A stretch of DNA of 64,000 nt from Micromonospora polyrhachis (lineage in GTDB: Bacteria; Actinomycetota; Actinomycetes; Mycobacteriales; Micromonosporaceae), in contig NZ_JACHJW010000001.1 of NCBI RefSeq assembly GCF_014203835.1, positions 6,336,501-6,400,500 of the forward strand, read 5' to 3'. The notes under the pieces are model-generated. The model had not been told where the DNA came from. It searched no databases and worked only from the letters and a program-made list of their open reading frames with translations. The position numbers and the translations under genes are program-made. Positions 58,353 to 64,000 of the stretch are shown here, one piece after another; the first letter of the stretch is position 1; each line of letters begins with the position of its first letter.

Positions 58353-59641
58353 TGGTACTCCCTCACTCGCGTCCAGACGCCCACGGCCACACCCACCGTC
58401 GCGATCAGGCACAGCACCAGTACGACCGAGCCCATCGAATCGGGCGAGGACGGTGTGTGGGCCAGCTCTCGGTAGATGACGTCGCCGCGTTCGTCGATCT
58501 TGCGGGTCAGCTCGGCGTCGTACGCCTCGAAGGCCGTGGCCACACTGCCCTGCGGTAGGGCGGCGGTGACCGCGAGCGCATGCTCCCCGACGAGTTCCCG
58601 CTCGTGGATGTCGTTGGTCTGGGCGGTGCACCAGGCGTTGATCAACCGGGTCATCGAGGCGAGGTCAGGTTCGTCGGTGCCGGCACAGCCGGCGCTCTCC
58701 CGGAACCGTTCTTGCATTTCCGCCATGCTGAACTGGTTGCTGTTGCCACCGAGCCGGAGATTGTCGTCGGCGCGGGCCTGGAGCGCACCCCGCTGGATCC
58801 GGATCAACTCCCAGTGCTCGTCGAGCTGCTCGCCCGCCACCGACAGCCGCTCGTCGGCCTGCGGCCAGTGCCGCCACGATACGGCCAACCAACCCACCGT
58901 GCCGATCATCGCGGCGGTGGCCAGGGCGAGTCCTGGGCTGATCCGACGTCTGGTGCGGTTACGCAACCAGCGCTGGCTCCACCAGAGCGCACCGAGGGTC
59001 GCCAGGGTGATCCCGATCGACCCGGCCAGCGCCAGTTGACCGCCCCGGCGGGCCTCGCGCAGCCGAGCCGTCTCCTCGCCCCAGAGCCGCTCCGCCGCCC
59101 GTAGCAGGATGTCGCGCAGATAGCCGGAGGCCTGCCGAAGGTAGGCGGCACCGAGCAGGGCGCGTTTCGGCTCGGTACGCGGTTCGCTGGCCAGGCCCTG
59201 TGCCTTCTCGATGAGGTCGACGTAGACCGGTAGCTGGTTGGCGATCCGGGCCAGGCTCGCCGATCGGTCGGGGTCCGCGCCGACGTAGCCGGCGGATTCG
59301 CCGAGCAGTCGGCGTACCTCGGACAACGCCCGCTGGTAACGCCCGTCCAGTTCACCTCGTTGGCCGGAGTCGGGCGGGGCGAGGAACCGACCGGTCGCGG
59401 CCGCGTCGGCTTCGGCCAGCGACCGGTAGAGGGCCTGGGCGTTGGCGCTCATCCGGGCGGCGCTGGTCACCATCTCCCGACCGGCGTTGACCGAGGCGCT
59501 CGTCGCCAACCCACCGATGATTGCGGTGACCGCGAAGAGCAGCACCAGGACCAGCCCGATCAGCAGCATGCGGCTGGGTGTGGGGGCCAGCACGAGACGC
59601 AGTCGCCCGAGTCGACGGCGCGGGGGCTGGTGAATATTCAC
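58349..59641 (-). CDS. glnX: GlnX-type four-TM sensor protein
   Basis: About 430 residues with four TM helices: MLLIGLVLVLLFAVTAIIGGL (about 25-45), QLALAGSIGITLATLGALWW, GLALATAAMIGTVGWLAVSW and VVLVLCLIATVGVAVGVW at the C-terminus. Two extracytoplasmic helical domains lie between TM1-TM2 and TM3-TM4, the layout of mycobacterial GlnX, which links GlnH to PknG. Cytoplasmic parts are short and basic (RRRLGRLRL, RWLRNRTRRR). First gene of the six-gene operon. Start uncertain: GTG at 59641 without a clear Shine-Dalgarno; a GTG at 59689 is in frame but its GGAGG is too close. Confidence 0.88.
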   Translation of the reverse strand: MNIHQPPRRRLGRLRLVLAPTPSRMLLIGLVLVLLFAVTAIIGGLATSASVNAGREMVTSAARMSANAQALYRSLAEADAAATGRFLAPPDSGQRGELDGRYQRALSEVRRLLGESAGYVGADPDRSASLARIANQLPVYVDLIEKAQGLASEPRTEPKRALLGAAYLRQASGYLRDILLRAAERLWGEETARLREARRGGQLALAGSIGITLATLGALWWSQRWLRNRTRRRISPGLALATAAMIGTVGWLAVSWRHWPQADERLSVAGEQLDEHWELIRIQRGALQARADDNLRLGGNSNQFSMAEMQERFRESAGCAGTDEPDLASMTRLINAWCTAQTNDIHERELVGEHALAVTAALPQGSVATAFEAYDAELTRKIDERGDVIYRELAHTPSSPDSMGSVVLVLCLIATVGVAVGVWTRVREYQ

Positions 59642-59794
59642 GCACGCAATGCTACTGAGCGGAAGCGACCAGTCAGGGGCCCGCGACACGCCTCCGACCG
59701 GCTATTTCGAAGTGCGTTTCGGTGCTGTTGCGAAAATTGGGGTGGTGCGGTCCGGGGAGCCGCCCGGTAACCGCCGCGCGGCGATCCTGGCTAA

Positions 59795-59926
59795 TCAACG
59801 AGCCGGGCGACCGCCGACCCGTGCGGCTTTCTTCTTTTCTGCCCGCCGGCGCTGCCGGGGAGTCAACTGCTTGCGGCCGGACTGCTTCAGGTAGTTGTCG
59901 TTCCGGCGTTCGTCGCTGGTGGGCAT
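59795..59926 (-). CDS. Small conserved basic protein
   Basis: 43 residues: starts MPTSDERRNDNYLKQSGRKQ, then LTPRQRRRAEKKKAARVGG, very basic. The DERRNDNY and LTPRQRRRxEKK blocks recur in small hypothetical proteins of actinomycetes; no function is known to me. ATG at 59926 with AAAGGCG 6 nt upstream. It lies upstream of glnX on the same strand, 153 bp away. Charge suggests nucleic-acid or ribosome binding, which is inference only. Confidence 0.7.
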   Translation of the reverse strand: MPTSDERRNDNYLKQSGRKQLTPRQRRRAEKKKAARVGGRPAR

Positions 59927-60158
59927 GGCGGCGCCTTTCGTCTGGGCCCGGGCGGCATCGTGCGGGCCATGAACGGAGTGGTGTCGGACAGAATGAACGG
60001 TGCGATCTACCCGAATTAGAGTGAGCTACACATTCCGCTGCCGCCGATGGTCAGCGGACCGGCCGCGGCGGTGGTCCAGCCGGACCCGGCCCTGCCTGCT
60101 GCGCATCGAGGGTGGTGCCGAGGAGCGACGGGGTGCAGGCCAAGTCGATCACCATCGT

Positions 60159-60170
60159 TAGGATCACCAG
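60159..60170 (+). promoter_or_regulatory. -10 element for a leaderless transcript
   Basis: TAGGAT (60159-60164) followed by 6 nt and then the ATG at 60171, the spacing expected if transcription starts on the A of the start codon. No Shine-Dalgarno is present. No clear -35. Confidence 0.5.
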
Positions 60171-60545
60171 ATGATCATTCGTCACGTGACCATCGACTGT
60201 GCCGAGCCGTACGAGCTTGCGCGGTTCTGGAGCAAGGTGACCGGGTGGCCGGTGTCCGATCAGGATGAGCCGGGCGACTCGGAGGTCCTTGTCGAAGCCC
60301 CGTCGCCCGTGCCGGGCCTGCTGTTCATCCGGGTGCCTGAGGGCAAGACGGTGAAGAACCGAATCCACTTCGACTGGGTGCCGACCGAGCGGAGCCGCGA
60401 CGAAGAGGTGGAGCGGGTCGTCGGTCTCGGGGCAATGGTGTACGAGGACCATCGCGCACCGGACGGGCGCGGCTGGGTGACGTTGCTCGACCCCGAGGGA
60501 AACGAGTTCTGCATCGAGCGGAGCGAGGCGGAGCGCGCCGGCTGA
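60171..60545 (+). CDS. VOC-family (glyoxalase-like) protein
   Basis: 124 residues. It starts IRHVTIDCAEPYELARFWSKVTGWPV (first module; His and Glu-type metal positions) and ends GRGWVTLLDPEGNEFCIERS, with VPEGKTVKNRIHFDW between. The layout is the same as the VOC protein at 16856-17317, with shared blocks (PEGKT-KNR-H-D, DPEGNEFC), so the two are paralogues of one actinobacterial subfamily. Probably leaderless. Single gene; substrate unknown. Confidence 0.85.
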   Translation: MIIRHVTIDCAEPYELARFWSKVTGWPVSDQDEPGDSEVLVEAPSPVPGLLFIRVPEGKTVKNRIHFDWVPTERSRDEEVERVVGLGAMVYEDHRAPDGRGWVTLLDPEGNEFCIERSEAERAG

Positions 60546-60701
60546 TCGGTACCGAGTCGGCTGTTCGAGCGGGTCAGCGGGGGTGACGACGATGACGAGA
60601 GCCCCGTACTCGCGCGTCGCAGCGATGCGGAAGCTCTCGTCTGCCCGGCAGCGTCACCTGAGCGAGAATCTCCGAGCCCCGAACCCGATCCGTCCGGCAG
60701 G

Positions 60702-61529
60702 ATGACCGACGTGCAATCGATTGTGACGATCTACCGTTATCCGGTGAAGAGTGCGCAGGGTGAAGACCTTGAGGTGGCAGACGTCGAACCCGGAGGGCTA
60801 CGCGGTGACCGTACCTGGGCATGTCTGGATGACCTCGACGGGACGGTAGGCAGCGCCAAACACCCCCGGCGGTGGGGGCGACTTCTCGACGTCGGTACGA
60901 ATCTGCGGGACGACGCGGACGAGCCTGAACTGATGGTGCGAGTCGCGGGGAGGGATGTGCGCGCCGGCACCGCCGAGGCGGACACCGTGCTGAGCAGCTA
61001 CCTGGGCCGTCCGGTGCGGCTGAGCCGGGAACTGCCGTCCGAGGCCAAACTCCATCGGCAACTGCCCGATGAGGCCGGCATGGTGCCGGAATGGATGCAC
61101 GATGCCCGTCCCGGGCAGGAAACCGTGACTGCGACGGGGAATGCGCAGCTCGACGGCCGGTTCGTTGACTTTGGTGCCATCCACATCGTGACCACCGGCG
61201 CGCTGTCCCTGCTTGGCCAGCAACTGGGACGTACAGCGGTGGCTGCCGGGCGGTTCCGTCCCAATCTGGTCATCGACGCAGCACACGACCCAGAACCCGG
61301 TCAGGAACTACACATGGGTGATGTCGTACTCCGGGTGATGGTGCCGACGCCGCGATGCGTGGTACCGGCACTTGGCCACGGACAGCTACCCGCCGACCGC
61401 CTGCTCCTCGGCGTTCTGGCCAGGCATCATCGCGTCTCCGTACCCGGACTCGGTCGCGCTGCCTGCTTCGGGATCTATGCCGAGGTCGTGCGGCCAGGTC
61501 GGCTTCGACTCGGCGAACCGGTTCGCTGA
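60702..61529 (+). CDS. MOSC-domain protein (MOCO sulfurase C-terminal type)
   Basis: 275 residues. The N-terminal MOSC_N beta barrel (VTIYRYPVKSAQGEDLEVADVEPGGLRGDRTWACLD) is followed by the MOSC domain (FVDFGAIHIVTTGALSLLGQQLGRT, RFRPNLVID, MGDVVLRVMVPTPRCVVPALGHGQLP with the conserved Cys that accepts sulfur, then VPGLGRAACFGIYAEVVRPGRLRLGEPV). The family handles molybdenum cofactor or labile sulfur (YcbX/YiiM type). ATG at 60702 with weak CAGG upstream. A 9-bp-arm inverted repeat, GACGAGAGC (60594-60602) and GCTCTCGTC (60633-60641), lies in its leader. No functional link to neighbours is evident. Confidence 0.87.
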   Translation: MTDVQSIVTIYRYPVKSAQGEDLEVADVEPGGLRGDRTWACLDDLDGTVGSAKHPRRWGRLLDVGTNLRDDADEPELMVRVAGRDVRAGTAEADTVLSSYLGRPVRLSRELPSEAKLHRQLPDEAGMVPEWMHDARPGQETVTATGNAQLDGRFVDFGAIHIVTTGALSLLGQQLGRTAVAAGRFRPNLVIDAAHDPEPGQELHMGDVVLRVMVPTPRCVVPALGHGQLPADRLLLGVLARHHRVSVPGLGRAACFGIYAEVVRPGRLRLGEPVR

Positions 61530-61624
61530 CACGTTGTCGTCCGCACCCGGACTCAACTTCCGGGGCACCCTGGACTGAAGACGGCCACCGTCGCCAGCCC
61601 GGCGGCCAGGACAGGTCACGCTGT

Positions 61625-61636
61625 TAGCGTTGCCCC
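61625..61636 (+). promoter_or_regulatory. -10 element for a leaderless transcript
   Basis: TAGCGT (61625-61630), then 6 nt and the GTG at 61637. It argues for the upstream GTG as the start of the aldo/keto reductase. Confidence 0.45.
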
Positions 61637-62500
61637 GTGAGCGAGGGGGCGCGGCCACACATGACGACGAATACGTTCCGTATCGGTGGAGATCTGGAGG
61701 TACGACGGCTCGGGTTCGGGGCCATGCACCTGCCGACCGATCCGGGCCCGGCACGTGAGAACTCCCTCGCCGTCACCCGGCGGGCAGTTGAGCTGGGGAT
61801 TACGTTGATCGACACCGCCCACCTGTACGGCGGAGGAGCCAACGAGGAACTACTCGCCGAAGCCCTGTATCCGTACCCGGAGGGGTTGCTCGTCACCACC
61901 AAGGTCGGGGTCGCCCGGTCGGGGCCGGATGGTGAGTGGCGGCTCGACGGGCGGCCGGAGGTCCTGCGCGCCCAGGTCGAGCAGGCCCTGCGTCGACTAC
62001 ACGTCGAGCGGATCGAACTGCTCCAACTGCACCGGATCGATCCGGAGACCCCGCTTGCCGACCAGCTCGGTACGCTGCGCGACCTGCAGACCGAAGGCAA
62101 GATCGGCCGGGTCGGACTGTCCGAGGTCACCGTCGCCGAACTCGACCAGGCACGGGAAATCGTCGACGTGGCGAGCGTGCAGAACCGCTACAACGTGTTC
62201 GACCGCGAGCACGAGCCGGTGCTCGCGGCCTGCGAGGCGGCGGGGATCGCCTTCCTGCCGTGGCGGCCCGTCGCGGCGGGCACGTCGGGGACCAGGGCCG
62301 AGATCGCGGCTGTGGCGACCGAGCTTGGTGCCACGGCCACCCAGGTTGCGCTCGCCTGGCTACTGTGGCGCTCGCCGGTGGTGCTCCCGATCCCAGGCAC
62401 CGCCCGGATCGAGCATCTGGAGGAGAACGTCGCTGCGGCCGACCTCCACCTGACCCCGACCCACCGCGAACGCCTCGATCGGTTGGCAGAGCTGGCATAG
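61637..62500 (+). CDS. Aldo/keto reductase
   Basis: 287 residues from the GTG at 61637 (279 from the ATG at 61661, which has GAGGGGG upstream). A TIM-barrel NADPH-dependent reductase. LGFGAMHLP, the catalytic Asp and Tyr in LIDTAHLYGGGANEELLAEAL, Lys in LLVTTKVGV and His in IELLQLHRIDP form the tetrad. GKIGRVGLSEVTVAEL, VASVQNRYNVFDRE and PIPGTARIEHLEENVAAADLHL supply the cofactor pocket. General carbonyl reduction; substrate unknown. The N-terminus of actinobacterial relatives fits either start. Confidence 0.9.
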   Translation: MSEGARPHMTTNTFRIGGDLEVRRLGFGAMHLPTDPGPARENSLAVTRRAVELGITLIDTAHLYGGGANEELLAEALYPYPEGLLVTTKVGVARSGPDGEWRLDGRPEVLRAQVEQALRRLHVERIELLQLHRIDPETPLADQLGTLRDLQTEGKIGRVGLSEVTVAELDQAREIVDVASVQNRYNVFDREHEPVLAACEAAGIAFLPWRPVAAGTSGTRAEIAAVATELGATATQVALAWLLWRSPVVLPIPGTARIEHLEENVAAADLHLTPTHRERLDRLAELA

Positions 62501-62590
62501 CTGCCACCCTGTCCGTTCCATACCGGTCTCGTCGGTGCTGCCAGATACCTTGGGTGCCCCGTAAGAGAGCGGACAGCGAATGGAGTGCGA

Positions 62591-62998
62591 ATGTCCTCAC
62601 CTGCCGGCACACTCGTCATCAGCCTGCCGATCGCCGATCGGCGGCAGGCGATGGTCTTCTATCGGGACGCCTTCGGCTTCGAACCGATCGGCAGGTTGGC
62701 CGAGGACGGTGTGCCCGAGCCGTTGCAGTACCGGCTCAACGACCGGACGCTGCTGATGCTCATTCCCACCGGAGGATTCGGTTGGGTCCTCGGCGACCGT
62801 GAGGTCGCGCCAGCCGGCGTCAGCGAGTGCATCCTGAGTACGACCGTAGCCACCGACCGTGAGGTCACCGAGGTGATCGAACGCGTCAGGCGTTGCGGTG
62901 GCGTTGTGGTCACCGAACCCTCGCCCCAGCCGTGGGGTTACTCTGGCGTCTGTGCCGACCTGGACGGTCACGTCTGGCAGGTCATCGCCGAATCGTAG
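62591..62998 (+). CDS. VOC-family (glyoxalase/bleomycin-resistance-like) protein
   Basis: 135 residues. Two VOC half-modules: LVISLPIADRRQAMVFYRDAFGFEPIGRLAEDG with QYRLNDRTLLMLIPTGGFGWVLG, and TVATDREVTEVIERVRRCGGVVVTEPSPQPWGYSGVCADLDGHVWQVIA. The N-terminal metal His is absent (Ser-Leu-Pro in its place), so metal binding may be lost or altered. ATG at 62591 with GGAG 5 nt upstream is preferred to the GTG two codons earlier. It stands alone, followed by a 22-bp tandem repeat. Confidence 0.85.
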   Translation: MSSPAGTLVISLPIADRRQAMVFYRDAFGFEPIGRLAEDGVPEPLQYRLNDRTLLMLIPTGGFGWVLGDREVAPAGVSECILSTTVATDREVTEVIERVRRCGGVVVTEPSPQPWGYSGVCADLDGHVWQVIAES

Positions 62999-63041
62999 AC
63001 GTCTTCCTGACAGCGGGTCGACGTCTTCCTGACGGCGGGCA
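62998..63041. repeat. 22-bp tandem repeat starting on the VOC stop codon
   Basis: GACGTCTTCCTGACAGCGGG and its near copy, at 62998-63019 and 63020-63041. The first base is the last base of the TAG stop. The rest of the 256-bp gap to the next gene shows nothing recognisable. Confidence 0.88.
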
Positions 63042-63297
63042 GGGCCGGCCGTATCGGTCCGTCGGGTTGCGTGGTGCGGATAAATCGCGTGTTGCCACAG
63101 ATCGACCCATCGCCCTGGCGTGAGTGGTCCGAGCGGGATTCGCCTTGTGGCACATCGGTGACGCCGACGACTTTCCTCGCGAAGATGTGAGACCAATTCG
63201 GAGTGTGATTCATTCATTTCCCTCCGTTGATACGAGTCGGTGGCATGTGGAAAGTTCGATGCACCACAAGCTGTTTCCAACTCGTAAAGGAGTTGCG

Positions 63298-64000
63298 ATG
63301 GGTGCCCCTCAACTTATTCATGGGCAGGGAACGGATGCCTGTCCGTCCGGTAGTTTCTGCCTCTATCGTGACGTGGATTTCAACAATGGTAGCGAGAGTG
63401 GGAACGACAAGATCCTCGTCATTCCCGAGGGTGCGTACATCAACAATTTCTCCGACTACGGATTCGACCACAGTGACGATGGTGTCAGCGGTGTCTTCAA
63501 CAACACGGAGAAGGACAACACCCTGTTCACCCAGCCGAGCCAGGGCGGGCACACCCTTCCGGTGGCGAAGCGACAGGCAATCGCGGACCTGACGAAGATG
63601 CCCCTGTCCGAGAGTCCCACCGGCACGTGGAACGACCAGGCGCAGTCGGCGCTGGCCGCCCCGTACATCGGTAACCTGGGTATCGACCAGCAATTCCTCT
63701 CGCACTGGCAGGACTGGGAGAGCCAGAAGTGGATCTACTCCTTCCGGCTCACCCTGCACGCGGCCCAGACCCCGGTGCGTAAATGGTCTGTCGGGTTCGG
63801 CGACCTGCCTGTGGGGACCGTTCTCTACAAGCAGTTCAGCAGCGTTTTCTGGGGCAAGATAATCGAGGATGGAAGCAACGGTACCGTGCTGCTCGAATCG
63901 CCTGACGGTGAGACTCACATCGTCGAACCGGGCAAGGTCCTGGAAATAGACATCCAGATTCTCTACCCCGGGGAGAACACGGCATACCAGCAGCTCAACA
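63298..64000 (+). CDS. I36-inhibitor-like plus CBM2-like beta protein, 3' end outside window
   Basis: 234 codons open to the right edge. ATG at 63298 with AAAGGAG 5 nt upstream. Residues about 14-80 look like the peptidase-inhibitor I36/crystallin-like fold: CPSGSFCLYRDVDFNNG, KILVIPEGAYINNFSDYGFDH, VSGVFNNTEKDNTLF. From about 125 an Ig-like or CBM2-like sandwich: YIGNLGIDQQFLSHW, WIYSFRLTLHAAQTPVRKWSVGFGDLPVG, VFWGKIIEDGSNGTVLLESP, EPGKVLEIDIQILYPGEN. No signal peptide or TM is visible, odd for such domains. The codon use is less GC-biased than its neighbours, suggesting acquisition. Both domain calls are by pattern and modest. Confidence 0.7.
   Translation, partial: MGAPQLIHGQGTDACPSGSFCLYRDVDFNNGSESGNDKILVIPEGAYINNFSDYGFDHSDDGVSGVFNNTEKDNTLFTQPSQGGHTLPVAKRQAIADLTKMPLSESPTGTWNDQAQSALAAPYIGNLGIDQQFLSHWQDWESQKWIYSFRLTLHAAQTPVRKWSVGFGDLPVGTVLYKQFSSVFWGKIIEDGSNGTVLLESPDGETHIVEPGKVLEIDIQILYPGENTAYQQLN

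Overview
The window is high-GC DNA with actinobacterial gene content (WYL, MarR and TetR regulators, DivIVA coiled-coil protein, PknG/GlnH/GlnX, SARP regulator, type II polyketide spore-pigment genes, many GTG starts and 4-bp ATGA/GTGA overlaps). A spore-forming filamentous actinomycete is the best guess; Micromonosporaceae is plausible but is inference from gene style only. No rRNA, tRNA or CRISPR array was seen.

Layout. 1-7.7 kb: the 3' part of a HelR/HelD-type helicase; a methyltransferase-peroxiredoxin pair divergent from a TetR gene around a 29-bp perfect palindrome; a clpX-type gene behind a cytochrome P450, divergent from a TetR regulator with a thioredoxin-like C-terminal extension. 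7.7-12.2 kb: an insertion-sequence nest, namely two inverted, nearly identical IS630 copies around a different IS630 element, abutting a decayed IS5-family element. 12.3-20.5 kb: acetyltransferase, TetR, MarR and DHA2 efflux genes, a VOC-DinB pair divergent from a WYL regulator, and a second DHA2 pump. 20.7-31.1 kb: secreted or surface proteins (PhoD phosphatase, membrane-anchored ricin-type lectin, LasA-like M23 peptidase, GH43 glycosidase, FN3 and LamG membrane proteins) with an LRR protein, a DivIVA-like protein and smpB. 31.1-38.9 kb: a YdeP-type molybdopterin oxidoreductase, a decayed regulator, RecD2 and a Tat-exported multicopper oxidase.

39.0-48.7 kb is a type II polyketide cluster of the spore-pigment (whiE) kind: divergent SARP activator, then a translationally coupled series of TcmI-type cyclase, fused AccD-AccA, BCCP, biotin carboxylase, ACP-cyclase fusion, cupin, KS-alpha, chain length factor and SchA/CurD protein. 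Carboxylase genes supply malonyl-CoA inside the same transcription unit; no ketoreductase is present, so an unreduced aromatic product is expected.

50.4-59.6 kb is a six-gene minus-strand operon in which the known mycobacterial GlnX-GlnH-PknG amino-acid sensing pathway is joined, by overlapping or closely spaced genes, to a coiled-coil protein, a von Willebrand A protein with a C-terminal zinc ribbon, and a membrane-anchored NACHT-type NTPase. This is the strongest candidate for an under-described system. The right end carries metabolic singletons (two VOC proteins, MOSC, aldo/keto reductase) and an open-ended gene with an I36-inhibitor-like plus CBM2-like architecture.

A second theme is short tandem duplications (periods 12, 15, 18, 22, 23, 27, 36 and 60 bp) at gene ends and in linkers, several of them translated in frame.
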